A stretch of 13,142 bases of DNA from Thermoanaerobaculia bacterium (lineage in GTDB: Bacteria > Acidobacteriota > Thermoanaerobaculia > Multivoradales > UBA5704): positions 1 to 13,142 of the forward strand of contig JAICSG010000042.1 of the NCBI GenBank assembly GCA_025937035.1. Reading direction: 5' to 3'. The notes beneath the pieces are model-generated. The model was not told the origin of the DNA. It did not search any database and saw only the letters and a program-made list of their open reading frames with translations. This document shows, in pieces, positions 1-6,878 of the stretch. How positions within the stretch are numbered: position 1 is the stretch's first letter; each line of letters opens with the position of its first letter. A program made the position numbers and the translations under genes.

Positions 1-10
1 AGGTCTCATC

Positions 11-1087
11 ATGAATTGGACATCTGTGCTGAAGATACCGCAGCGTTTGTCGACGGCGTCGCAACACTACAACGGCATAGGGACACAGGGGCTGGCGCTC
101 ATCCTGCTCCTGCTGGCCGTCCTGGGTCCCAGCGAGGCCCGGGCTGACACCCTTTTGGTCTCGACCTCCGGCAGCACGATCCTCGAGCTCTCGCTGACCG
201 GCCAGGACCTCGGCACCTTCGCTTCAGCGGGGCTGAGCCAACCTTCCGACCTGGCCCTCGATCGGTCCGGTAACCTGTATGTGGCCAGCGTCGGCAATCA
301 CACGATCCGCAAATTCTCACCGACAGGCCAGGACCTCGGCATCTTCGCTTCGACGGGGCTGAACGAACCCGTCAACTTGGCCTTCGATGTGGCGGGCAAC
401 CTCTTCGTGTCCGACATCTTCGACAACACGATCCGCAAGCTCTCTCCGACGGGCCAGGACCTGGGCCTCTTCGCGTCCCTGCTGGGGATCGGTTGTCCTG
501 CTGGCTTGGCCTTCGATCGGTCCGGCAACCTGCTCGTGGCCGATGCCTGTCTCAGCGTGATCCGCAAATTCTCACCGACAGGCCAGAGCCTCGGCCTCTT
601 CGCCTCGACGGGGCTGAGCAACCCTGAGGGCTTGGCCTTCGACAGATCCGGGAACCTGTTCGTCTCCAACACCGACAACGGTGGGCCCTTCCGCAACACG
701 ATCCGCAAATTCTCGCCGGCAGGCCAGGACCTCGGCCTCTTCGCCTCGACGGGGTTGTACTTTCCCGTCGGCCTGGCCTTCGATCGGTCCGGCAACCTCT
801 TGGTGGCCAACGAGGAGCAGAGGCCAGGGCAGATCGACTATTCGATCCGCAAATTCTCACCGACGGGCCAGGATCTCGGCGACTTCGCCGTGCTGTCGAC
901 CCAACCTCGGTACCTGGTCATCACCGCTCCGGCTTTTGCTGGGACGCCGGGGGAGCCGAATTGTCACGGCAAGAGTGTCTCCGCGCTGGCCCGGCAGTTT
1001 GGAGGCCTTGCAGCCGCGGCCGCGGCCTTGGGGCTCCCCGGCGTGCCGGCGTTGCAGGATGCCATTGGGGAGTTTTGCGAGGAATAG
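11..1087 (+). CDS. Secreted NHL-repeat beta-propeller protein
   Basis: A 358-residue protein with a long N-region, a hydrophobic stretch near residues 27-40 and a plausible signal-peptidase site after A-R-A (residue 45), so it is probably exported. Residues about 50-297 are six NHL-type blades of roughly 40 residues, each carrying variants of L-A-F-D-R-S-G-N-L followed by I-R-K-F-S-P-T-G-Q-D-L-G. NHL/SMP-30-like propellers usually act as binding scaffolds or, in some families, as lyases or lactonases; no catalytic residues could be assigned here. The last 45 residues form a separate Ala/Gly/Leu-rich segment bounded by two Cys (in N-C-H-G-K near its start and in F-C-E-E at the end), possibly disulphide-linked. 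An AGG at the window start lies 7 nt before the ATG. It is convergent with the permease downstream. Function beyond a propeller scaffold is unknown. Confidence 0.85.
   Translation: MNWTSVLKIPQRLSTASQHYNGIGTQGLALILLLLAVLGPSEARADTLLVSTSGSTILELSLTGQDLGTFASAGLSQPSDLALDRSGNLYVASVGNHTIRKFSPTGQDLGIFASTGLNEPVNLAFDVAGNLFVSDIFDNTIRKLSPTGQDLGLFASLLGIGCPAGLAFDRSGNLLVADACLSVIRKFSPTGQSLGLFASTGLSNPEGLAFDRSGNLFVSNTDNGGPFRNTIRKFSPAGQDLGLFASTGLYFPVGLAFDRSGNLLVANEEQRPGQIDYSIRKFSPTGQDLGDFAVLSTQPRYLVITAPAFAGTPGEPNCHGKSVSALARQFGGLAAAAAALGLPGVPALQDAIGEFCEE
158..898 (+). repeat. Coding repeat of six NHL blades, nearly identical in DNA
   Basis: The blade repeats are similar at the nucleotide level as well as in protein. 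A 28-nt stretch at 304-331 recurs without mismatch at 559-586, and again at about 701 and 845 with one or two changes. Spacing between copies varies (about 120-150 nt) because some blades carry short insertions, for example around 670-700 and 815-840. This suggests recent internal duplication or gene conversion. Confidence 0.75.
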
Positions 1088-1130
1088 GAGCTCGCCCGAG
1101 CGGTGCCCCCTACAGAATCCCGCGTTTCCA

Positions 1131-1172
1131 GGGTGACGGCGCACCAGGCCGCGGCCTCGCCCGCCGTCACTC
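1131..1172. terminator. Inverted repeat between convergent genes, possible bidirectional terminator
   Basis: GTGACGGCG at 1133-1141 is the exact reverse complement of 1162-1170, and the stem extends outward by a G-T and a G-C pair. The 20-nt interior contains the 12-bp palindrome AGGCCGCGGCCT (1146-1157). It sits between the NHL stop (1087) and the permease and overlaps the permease stop codon (1167-1169). There is no T-tract, so a terminator role is inferred from position only. Confidence 0.4.
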
Positions 1173-3131
1173 CTGGAGCGCCTCGCCGGGCGACACCCGG
1201 GCCGCCCGCCAGGCCGGGCCGGCGCTCGCCAGGAGCGCCACGCCGGCGAGGAGCAGGGCCACGGCCCCGAACAGGAGGGGGTCGGCGACGCTCACCCCGT
1301 AGAAGAGGCTGGCCAGGGCGCGGCCGAGGGCCAGGGCCGCTCCGAGCCCCAGGACGATGCCCAGGAGGGTGGGCCCCATCGCCTCGACGACCACCAGGCG
1401 GAGCACGTCCCGGATCTGCGCTCCCAGGGCCATGCGCACGCCGATCTCCTGTGTCCGCCGCCCCACGGTGTAGGAGAGCACGCTGTAGATCCCCACCGCC
1501 GCCAGCAGCAGGGCGAGCCCCGCGAAGGCGGCGAGGAGCAGCATGGTGAAGCGCTCCTGCGCGAGCATGGCGGCCACGGCGGAGTCCAGGGTCGCGACCT
1601 CCAGCAGCGGCAGGTCCTTGTCCTCGGCGTGGATGGCGCGGGTGACCGCCGGGACCAGGCTCTCGGGCCGGGTCTTCGCGCGCACCACGAACGTCGTCGC
1701 CGGCCACGGCCTCTGGGCCATCGCCTGATAGACGGTCGGCACCGGCCCCGCGGCCCGCAGCCCGTCCACCTTGACGTCGGCGACCACGCCCACGACCTCC
1801 TGCGAGACGCGCGGAGCGATGCCGAGGATCAGCCGCTTGCCCAGAGGGTCCTCGCCGGGCAAGAAGCGCCGGGCCATGGATTCGCTGATCAGGACGACCG
1901 CCGGCCGGTCGAGGGCGTCCGTGGCGGTGAGGTCGCGCCCGCGCCGGAGCGCGATGCGCAGGGTCCGCAGGTAGCCCGGAGAGATCAGGCGCACCGCCAC
2001 CTGGGGCTGCTCCGCGAGGGCGCCCGTCGTCCGGCCCGCGATGGCGACCGGCTCGTTCAACCCGGGCTCGGTCAGGGGGAGCCAATCGACCGTGGCGGCG
2101 GCCTCGACTCCCGGCAGGGCCCGCAGCCGCGTGAGCACCCGGTCGAAGAAGGCGCTCTGCTGGCGGGGCTCGGGGTACTGCTGTTGCGGGAGGCCGAGGA
2201 CCAAGGTCAGCACGCCATGGGGATCGCAACCGGGATCGTCCCGCTGCAGGACCCTGAGGCTCTCGATCATCAGCGCCGCGCCGAGGAGGAGGACGAGCGA
2301 CAGCGCGACCTCGGCGACCACCAGCGCGCCGCGGGTGCGGCGGCCGCCGGCCGCCGCGTCGGTCCGCCCCAGCCCGCGCTGGAGCGCCTGCCGGAGAACA
2401 TGGGGATCGCTCCGCAGGAAGGACCAGGCCGGCACCAGGCCGGCGGCGAGCCCGGCGAAGAGCGAGATCCCCAGCGTGAAGGCGAGAATTCGGAGGTCCA
2501 GGTGGACATCGAGCCCTTGCGGGAGCAGGTTGCCCAGGAACCCCACGAGGAGCGCCACGCCAAAGTGCGCCAGGTAGAGGCCCAGACCGGCGCCGGCCAC
2601 TGCGAGGAGCAGCGCCTCCGCCGCGAGCTGTCGCACCAGTTGCCCGCGGCTCGCTCCGAGCGTGCCGCGGATGGCCATCTCCTTGCTCCGGCCCAGGGTC
2701 CGCACGAGGACCAGGTTGGCCACGTTGGCGCAGGCGATGAGGAGGACGAAGACGACCGCACCCAGGAGCAGGAGGAGGGCCGGGCGCACCCTTTCCGTCA
2801 GGTAGTCGTGGAGCGGCTGGACGACGGTGGCCCAACCTTTGTCCGCCTCGGGATATTGCCGCGCCAGGCGGCCTGCCAGGGTGTCCATCTCCGCCTGCGC
2901 CTGAAGGCGGTCCACGCCGGGCTTCAGGCGGGCGATGACGTACTGGAGGCGCTCGCTCCGGACCGCGCGCTCCTTGGCGTTCCAGGCGAGCGGCGTCCAG
3001 ACCTGGACGGTCGCCGGATACCAGCCCGCCACCCGGAGGGCAGGCATGACGCCCACCACCGTGTGGCGCCGGCCGTCGAGCACGAGCCCCGGCCGAGAAT
3101 CCGCGGATCGGACCCGAAGCGGCTCTGCCAC
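1167..3131 (-). CDS. ADOP-like ABC transporter permease, C-terminal part (frameshifted gene)
   Basis: This is the larger, downstream part of a MacB/FtsX-type permease broken by a frameshift at 3087-3090. Genuine homology starts at about 3090 (G-L-V-L-D-G); the first 15 or so residues from the ATG at 3131 are out-of-frame sequence. In order it shows the end of the first periplasmic MacB-type domain, an FtsX domain of three membrane segments with the R-S-K-E-M-A-I-R-G signature, a further membrane segment opening the second half, a second periplasmic domain (S-E-S-M-A-R-R-F), and a second FtsX domain with [14 protein letters not shown]. This duplicated layout matches the orphan-permease (ADOP) family, common in Acidobacteriota. 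No ATPase gene is adjacent, as is usual for ADOP, and no PadR-type regulator is seen next to it. The transported substrate is unknown. Confidence 0.8.
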   Translation of the reverse strand: MAEPLRVRSADSRPGLVLDGRRHTVVGVMPALRVAGWYPATVQVWTPLAWNAKERAVRSERLQYVIARLKPGVDRLQAQAEMDTLAGRLARQYPEADKGWATVVQPLHDYLTERVRPALLLLLGAVVFVLLIACANVANLVLVRTLGRSKEMAIRGTLGASRGQLVRQLAAEALLLAVAGAGLGLYLAHFGVALLVGFLGNLLPQGLDVHLDLRILAFTLGISLFAGLAAGLVPAWSFLRSDPHVLRQALQRGLGRTDAAAGGRRTRGALVVAEVALSLVLLLGAALMIESLRVLQRDDPGCDPHGVLTLVLGLPQQQYPEPRQQSAFFDRVLTRLRALPGVEAAATVDWLPLTEPGLNEPVAIAGRTTGALAEQPQVAVRLISPGYLRTLRIALRRGRDLTATDALDRPAVVLISESMARRFLPGEDPLGKRLILGIAPRVSQEVVGVVADVKVDGLRAAGPVPTVYQAMAQRPWPATTFVVRAKTRPESLVPAVTRAIHAEDKDLPLLEVATLDSAVAAMLAQERFTMLLLAAFAGLALLLAAVGIYSVLSYTVGRRTQEIGVRMALGAQIRDVLRLVVVEAMGPTLLGIVLGLGAALALGRALASLFYGVSVADPLLFGAVALLLAGVALLASAGPAWRAARVSPGEALQE

Positions 3132-3595
3132 AGAGCCTGCGAGAGGATCACGACGTCGTCGTGGCCCGGCTCCTCTTCGCCGGGAGCGAAGACCCGGCCG
3201 AGGACCGGTTGGATCGCGAGGACGGAGAAGAAGTCGCCCATCACGGTGGCGGCCGTGAGCGCCTCGGGCTCCTGCCCGCCGGTCAAGGTCAGGGAGCCGC
3301 CCCGGTAGGCCGCCAGCGCCGAGAAGGAGTGGCTCTGGGCCCGCCAGTCGAAGTAGTCGGCGGGCGACGCCGCCTTCAAGGACGCTGTCGGTGGCGGCGG
3401 CGTCTCCTCGAGCCGCATCATTCGTGCGGGCTCCGGGAAGGGCAACGGCCGCAGCAGCACGGCGTCGACGACGCTGAAGAGAGCGGTGTTCGCCCCGATC
3501 CCGAGCGCCAGGATGCCGATCGCGGCGGCGGCGAAGCCCGGGCTCTTGCGGAGCGTGCGCAGGCTGTAGCGGAGATCCTGCCCCAGCGTGCTCAT
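2924..3595 (-). CDS. ADOP-like ABC transporter permease, N-terminal part (frameshifted gene)
   Basis: This is the start of the same permease. It opens with [13 protein letters not shown], then a membrane helix (about residues 20-48, [13 protein letters not shown]) and the periplasmic MacB-type domain. All are hallmarks of the family's N-terminus. Homology runs to D-P-R-I-L-G-R at about residue 168; the last 55 or so residues to 2924 are out of frame. The ATG (3595-3593) overlaps the stop of the upstream hydrolase as ATGA, indicating translational coupling, and there is no strong independent ribosome binding site. Restoring one base in the four-G run (plus-strand CCCC at 3087-3090) gives a single frame of about 809 residues, a normal length for the family. 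This could be a real mutation or a homopolymer sequencing error. Confidence 0.8.
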   Translation of the reverse strand: MSTLGQDLRYSLRTLRKSPGFAAAAIGILALGIGANTALFSVVDAVLLRPLPFPEPARMMRLEETPPPPTASLKAASPADYFDWRAQSHSFSALAAYRGGSLTLTGGQEPEALTAATVMGDFFSVLAIQPVLGRVFAPGEEEPGHDDVVILSQALWQSRFGSDPRILGRGSCSTAGATRWWASCLPSGWRAGIRRPSRSGRRSPGTPRSARSGASASSTSSPA

Positions 3596-4155
3596 GGTGC
3601 CATTATCTCGGCGACCGGCACCCGTGGGGCCAGGACCGCCCCCATGCTCGTCAGGTGCAGGAGGGCCGAGCGGCGCACCTCGTCGGCGGTCTGGCGGCCG
3701 AGCGTCTCGTCGTCCAGGTCGCGGGCGCCGGTCGCCTCGGGATCGATCTCCACGTCGTAGCCGCGCACCAGAGCCTCCCGCGTGGTGGTGGAGACGCACA
3801 TGTGGGCGTAGAACCCGACGACTAGGACGGCGCGCACGCCGAGCGACTGGAGCCATGTATCGAGCGCGGTGCCGCTGAACGCCCCGAAGACGTCCTTCTC
3901 GAAGAGCCTCTCGGGTGCGGTACCCGGCTGGGGCCCGAGGCCGGGCGAGAGCTCCGCCCCCCAGGAGCCGGGCGCGAACGCCGGCCATTCGTGCGGCCGG
4001 TTGTGGTGGAGGACCCAGGCGATCGGCCTCGCCTCGCGCCGCGCCTCCTCGACCCGCTCGCGGATCGCGGCGAGAGCGGCCGCGTGGTTGGGAACGGGAC
4101 GGCGTCCCCGCGGTGAGAACTCGTTCTGGGCGTCGACGACGATCAGAGCCTTCAT
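3592..4155 (-). CDS. Isochorismatase-family cysteine hydrolase
   Basis: A 187-residue cytoplasmic hydrolase of the isochorismatase/nicotinamidase superfamily, which hydrolyses amides or enol ethers through an Asp-Lys-Cys triad. The triad is visible: D8 in [12 protein letters not shown]87 in F-E-K-D-V-F-G-A-F, and C120 in Y-A-H-M-C-V-S-T-T. The start at 4155 is chosen because the family begins exactly at M-K-A-L-I-V-V-D and an AGGAGG lies 6 nt upstream; the frame is open up to 4311 but that extension looks non-coding. The stop overlaps the permease ATG, so the two probably form one transcription unit. A LysR regulator is divergent, 137 bp away, and may control it. The substrate cannot be told from sequence; isochorismatase activity specifically is not implied. 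Confidence 0.9.
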   Translation of the reverse strand: MKALIVVDAQNEFSPRGRRPVPNHAAALAAIRERVEEARREARPIAWVLHHNRPHEWPAFAPGSWGAELSPGLGPQPGTAPERLFEKDVFGAFSGTALDTWLQSLGVRAVLVVGFYAHMCVSTTTREALVRGYDVEIDPEATGARDLDDETLGRQTADEVRRSALLHLTSMGAVLAPRVPVAEIMAP

Positions 4156-4194
4156 CAGCGGCCTCCTGGATTGAGCCTGCGATCGGTTACCATG

Positions 4195-4216
4195 GCGGGA
4201 GCGCTGGGGCTCCCGC
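4195..4216. promoter_or_regulatory. Inverted repeat in divergent intergenic region, possible LysR operator
   Basis: GCGGGAGC at 4195-4202 is followed by a 6-nt spacer and its exact reverse complement GCTCCCGC at 4209-4216. It lies between the hydrolase start (4155) and the LysR start (4293), where LysR-type regulators usually bind to control themselves and the divergent gene. It does not show the classical AT-rich T-N11-A core, so the assignment rests on symmetry and position. Confidence 0.4.
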
Positions 4217-4292
4217 TCCTTCCGAGACGACCGCAGCATGGCGGAGCCGGTGGATCTCTCCCAACCAGCGATAACACCGATCGGAGCCGCCG

Positions 4293-5363
4293 ATGAGCGC
4301 AAAGCAGGCACGCCCCGCGCCGGCCCGGGAGGAGCCGGCGGTGGAAGCCCGGCCGATCCCGGAGCGGAGCGGCTGGGCGGGGCTCGAGATCCGGCATCTG
4401 CGCGCCCTGGTGGCGCTGGTGGATTCCGGGAGCATGACGGCGGCGGCGCAGGCTCTCGGGATGGCCCAGTCGACGGTCTCCGAAGCGATGGCCGCTCTCG
4501 ACCGGACCCTCGGCACGCCGGCCGTGGCGCGGCGGCGCGGCGCCCGCGGCAGCGACCTCACCGCCGCCGGCCGCGCGCTGCTGCCCTACGCCCGGCGCGT
4601 GCTGGCCGCCCTGGAGGACGCCCAGACGGCGGTGGCCGCCGTCACCCGCGAGGCGCGGGCGAGCGTCGACATCGTGGCCAACGAGTCGGTGAGCACCTAT
4701 CTGCTGCCGGAGGCCCTGGCGATGTTGCGGCAACGGTGGCCGGGCACCCGCTTCAGCGTGACCGTGGCGACCTGCCAGGCGGTGCGCGAGGGCCTGGCGC
4801 AAGGACGGTACGATGCCGGCTTTCTGCTCGCCACGGCGGAGGCGGAGGCGAGGGAGGGCGGGCTGCCGCTGGCCGACGTGCGGCTGGTGCTGTTCTGCGG
4901 CGCCGAGCATCCGCTGGCGCCGCCGGAGAACGGGCCGGTGCCGCGGGCCCGGCTGGCGCCGTTCCGCATCTTCACGAGCGATTCCTCGGGCGACTTCCAC
5001 GCCCTGCTCCACGGCTTCTTCCACGCCGACGGCCTGCCGGGGCCCCGCCTGGAGGCGAGCGGCACGATCGACGCGGTGAAACGGAGCGTGCTGGCGGACC
5101 GGCTGGCCCTGGGAGTGCTGCCGGAATATGCCGTCGCCGAGGATCTGCGGAACGGGAGGATGCGCGCCCTGCCGGTGCGGCCGAGCCTCCCCCGGATGCG
5201 GCTGGCGGCTCACCTCTGCGGAGTCCGGCCGACCGGTCCGGCCGCCGCCGACCTGATCGAGGTCCTGCGAGCCGTCGTCGGGCCCGTGCTGAACGATGCC
5301 GCCGTTCGCGGCAGGCCTCAACAGGACGTCGACGGAGCCGGGCGGCGTAGATCTCGCGGATAA
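4293..5363 (+). CDS. LysR-family transcriptional regulator
   Basis: A 356-residue DNA-binding regulator. Residues about 31-92 form the LysR winged helix-turn-helix: L-E-I-R-H-L-R-A-L-V-A-L-V-D-S-G-S, then A-A-A-Q-A-L-G-M-A-Q-S-T-V-S-E-A as the recognition helix and L-T-A-A-G-R at the wing end. Residues about 115-330 fit the periplasmic-binding-protein-like effector domain. A Pro/Ala/Glu-rich extension of about 30 residues precedes the domain, which normally begins near residue 1, and the C-terminus carries an Arg-rich tail; the protein is about 50 residues longer than typical. The ATG has GGAG 6 nt upstream. It is divergent from the isochorismatase-family gene, the classic arrangement for a LysR regulator and its target. 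The effector is unknown. Confidence 0.9.
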   Translation: MSAKQARPAPAREEPAVEARPIPERSGWAGLEIRHLRALVALVDSGSMTAAAQALGMAQSTVSEAMAALDRTLGTPAVARRRGARGSDLTAAGRALLPYARRVLAALEDAQTAVAAVTREARASVDIVANESVSTYLLPEALAMLRQRWPGTRFSVTVATCQAVREGLAQGRYDAGFLLATAEAEAREGGLPLADVRLVLFCGAEHPLAPPENGPVPRARLAPFRIFTSDSSGDFHALLHGFFHADGLPGPRLEASGTIDAVKRSVLADRLALGVLPEYAVAEDLRNGRMRALPVRPSLPRMRLAAHLCGVRPTGPAAADLIEVLRAVVGPVLNDAAVRGRPQQDVDGAGRRRSRG

Positions 5364-5392
5364 GCCGGCAACCGATGCGATCGCCACGATCC

Positions 5393-5411
5393 GGAACCAG
5401 GAATAGGTTCC
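5393..5411 (+). terminator. Small hairpin after the LysR gene
   Basis: GGAACC (5393-5398) and GGTTCC (5406-5411) can pair around a 7-nt loop, 29 nt after the LysR stop and before the VOC gene. The stem is short and there is no T-tract. It could equally be a protein-binding inverted repeat. Confidence 0.2.
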
Positions 5412-5421
5412 AGAGACGGCA

Positions 5422-5450
5422 TTGACGCGAATACGATTCAGGATTAGCCT
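5422..5450 (+). promoter_or_regulatory. Possible sigma70-type promoter for the VOC gene
   Basis: TTGACG (5422-5427) is five of six to the -35 consensus and is followed, after 17 nt, by TAGCCT (5445-5450), three of six to the -10 consensus. Transcription would begin about at 5456-5457, that is at the second possible start (ATG 5457), giving a leaderless message. The alternative GTG at 5451 has AGGA 7 nt upstream. Both cannot be used from this promoter. Confidence 0.3.
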
Positions 5451-5840
5451 GTGGCGATGACAGCCCGCGTGACATCGTTCGCTCCACAGCTCCTCGTCGA
5501 CGACCTTGAGCGCTCGATCTCGTATTATCAGAAATTCGGTTTCACTTTCGGCGAGCCTTGGAATGGTTTTTACGCCATCGGTGTCCTGGATGGAATGGAG
5601 CTTCATCTCAAGGAGGCTCCCAAGAACGAAGCGGAGCGCCGGCACCGGCGCGACAACGGGCATCTCGACGCCGCGGCGGGAGTCGACGGCATCGAGGCGT
5701 TTTACGATCAGTGCGTCGCCAACGGAGCCATGATCGTCAAGCCGCTCGCGGCCACCGAATGGGGTACGAAAGATTTTTACGTCGAAGATCCCGATGGCTA
5801 CATCATCGCCTTCGGCGGCCTTGCCACGATAAGGCCGTAA
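5451..5840 (+). CDS. VOC-superfamily protein (glyoxalase/bleomycin-resistance fold)
   Basis: A 129-residue single-unit VOC protein with paired beta-alpha-beta-beta-beta modules. Module one is about residues 7-58 (F-A-P-Q-L-L-V-D-D-L-E-R-S-I-S-Y-Y, ending M-E-L-H-L-K-E). Module two is about residues 68-125 (N-G-H-L-D-A-A, then F-Y-V-E-D-P-D-G-Y-I-I-A-F). Of the usual metal-ligand positions, H71 is kept, while the first is Q13 and the last, normally Glu before the final Phe, is A120. A metal-dependent reaction is therefore doubtful, and a ligand-binding role like the bleomycin-binding proteins is more likely. GTG 5451 is preferred as start (AGGA 7 nt upstream); ATG 5457 would remove two residues. 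GC content is visibly lower than in the genes to the left, suggesting separate acquisition. Substrate unknown. Confidence 0.85.
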   Translation: MAMTARVTSFAPQLLVDDLERSISYYQKFGFTFGEPWNGFYAIGVLDGMELHLKEAPKNEAERRHRRDNGHLDAAAGVDGIEAFYDQCVANGAMIVKPLAATEWGTKDFYVEDPDGYIIAFGGLATIRP

Positions 5841-6137
5841 ACCCGCTCACCCCCTCTCGCGTCGTCGCGAGAGTCGGGGCAATACTTCGCGGACCTCAAT
5901 CACATCGCCGGCCCGCCTGAAACGAAGGATACCCCAGGGGCCGGCGAAGACCACGCCGAGCAGGTGCTCTGGCGCGACGGCTCCAACGTCGAGGTGGAGC
6001 TCCTTGCCATTCACGGCGGCGGGCATTGCATACCTCAGCCGTACGTGCGCTATCCGCGGATTTTGGGTCCGACGCCCAGGGAGCCGAACGGACCGGCGGT
6101 GATCTGGGCCTTCTTCGAGCGGCAGCAGAACAGGTGA
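5841..6137 (+). pseudogene. C-terminal remnant of an alpha/beta hydrolase (PHB-depolymerase/esterase type)
   Basis: The frame that carries the VOC gene stays open after its stop and encodes about 98 codons ending at TGA 6135-6137, with no start codon of its own. Recognisable coding begins near 5877: G-Q-Y-F-A-D-L-N-H-I-A-G, then V-E-L-L-A-I-H-G-G-G-H-C, and at the end A-V-I-W-A-F-F-E-R-Q. In secreted polyhydroxybutyrate-depolymerase/feruloyl-esterase-like hydrolases the G-G-G-H motif carries the catalytic His, and the final segment is the C-terminal helix. The nucleophile Ser, the Asp and the signal peptide are all missing, so this cannot be a working enzyme. It looks like the 3' end left after the VOC gene replaced the 5' part. 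The family name comes from the motif and is moderately certain. The remaining 136 bp to the next gene hold only GC-rich sequence and a weak TAGAGT (6234-6239). Confidence 0.55.
5850..5879 (+). terminator. Strong hairpin 9 nt after the VOC stop
   Basis: CTCTCGCG (5854-5861) pairs perfectly with CGCGAGAG (5866-5873) around a TCGT loop. After a two-base bulge (5874-5875), CCCC at 5850-5853 pairs with GGGG at 5876-5879. No T-tract follows. Its position just past the stop favours a terminator. It also marks the junction between the VOC gene and the hydrolase remnant. Confidence 0.45.
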
Positions 6138-6273
6138 CGGCAAGGGATTTCTCCCCAGAGAGCACCTGAGCCGTGCGCTCGGGCGGGGCCGGCGACGCCG
6201 GGGGGCCCAATAGGCCGGGGCCGGTGAATCGGTTAGAGTCCACGCCGGACCAGAAGACGGCAGGAGGCTTATC

Positions 6274-6813
6274 GTGGAAGACCGCGCTGATACCCGATTC
6301 GACTGGAGCTGGCTTGCGGGCACGTATTGGTACGTGCCGCAGCCGGATCTTCCGGCTCTTCAATTCGACCCGGAGGACAATGCATTGAGCTGGCTGGCCG
6401 ACCAGACGGTCTGGCACATCAGCGGGTACAAGACCGGCTACTTCTGGGGCGTGACGGCGGCGTTGACATACGGCGCCGGCGAGGAGCCGCCGGCCCATGG
6501 GCCCGCGTCGAGGATCGGGCACCTGACGATGCTCGGGACCGTGCTGCCGGAAGGCCAGATCCAGATCACTTTTCTTTCCGGTCGCAGGGGGAGCTCGCCG
6601 ACGATCGGATTCGGCCAGATGGTGAGGATCGGAGAGGCTTGGACGTTCGAGATGCAGATGTCCACGGATCGTGGGGAAAACCGCCTTCTCCACTGGGCGA
6701 ACATGGTGGAGACCCGCGAAGGCGAAGCCAGTTGGAGCCAGCTCCCAGGCGTCGGCCTGTCCGTACCCCAGATGCTGGAGGGCGCGGTCTACCCGAGCTT
6801 CGAAACGGAGTGA
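6274..6813 (+). CDS. Hypothetical Trp/Tyr-rich protein
   Basis: A 179-residue soluble protein with no signal peptide or membrane segment. It is rich in aromatic residues near the N-terminus (F-D-W-S-W-L-A-G-T-Y-W-Y-V-P, residues 9-22; Q-T-V-W-H-I-S-G-Y, residues 44-52; G-Y-F-W-G, residues 55-59). The rest alternates hydrophobic and polar residues, which suggests a beta-sandwich or small beta-barrel. The GTG start is supported by AGGAGG at 6262-6267, 6 nt upstream; no ATG lies at the beginning of the conserved-looking part. I do not recognise a family with an assigned function. It lies between the hydrolase remnant and the DUF2938 gene, in the lower-GC patch, with a 65-bp gap to the latter. 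The composition of the coding sequence and the ribosome binding site make it a real gene. Confidence 0.7.
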   Translation: MEDRADTRFDWSWLAGTYWYVPQPDLPALQFDPEDNALSWLADQTVWHISGYKTGYFWGVTAALTYGAGEEPPAHGPASRIGHLTMLGTVLPEGQIQITFLSGRRGSSPTIGFGQMVRIGEAWTFEMQMSTDRGENRLLHWANMVETREGEASWSQLPGVGLSVPQMLEGAVYPSFETE

Positions 6814-6878
6814 GGCGAGGAGCGCGGTTGGCTCGACTCCACGCTCACGCGGTGGCAGCATCCTTATTGAGGTAGATC

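Noticed and set aside
158..898. Periodic repeats in the first gene as a CRISPR array
   Set aside because: Repeats are coding, vary in spacing and sequence, and translate into NHL blades.
1629..3308. A 559-codon plus-strand frame opposite the permease
   Set aside because: Low-complexity Arg/Glu/Gly-rich translation with no ribosome binding site; the minus strand has clear FtsX domains.
3596..3988. Extension of the permease frame upstream to 3988
   Set aside because: That part lies antisense-frame within the hydrolase gene and is Arg-rich; the family N-terminus begins at the ATG at 3595.
3592..4311. Longer version of the isochorismatase-family gene starting at 4311
   Set aside because: The extra 52 residues are Arg/Ser-rich and unlike the family; the start at 4155 has AGGAGG and begins at the conserved first strand. 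The longer form would also overlap the divergent LysR start.
4155..5663. A 502-codon minus-strand frame opposite the LysR gene
   Set aside because: It spans the intergenic region and runs antisense to both LysR and the VOC start; composition is typical of a GC shadow.
6181..6230. GC-rich hairpins (for example CCGGC/GCCGG at 6189-6201) as a terminator or RNA gene
   Set aside because: Stems are only 4-5 bp in a G/C-rich run with several competing pairings; not distinguishable from chance.
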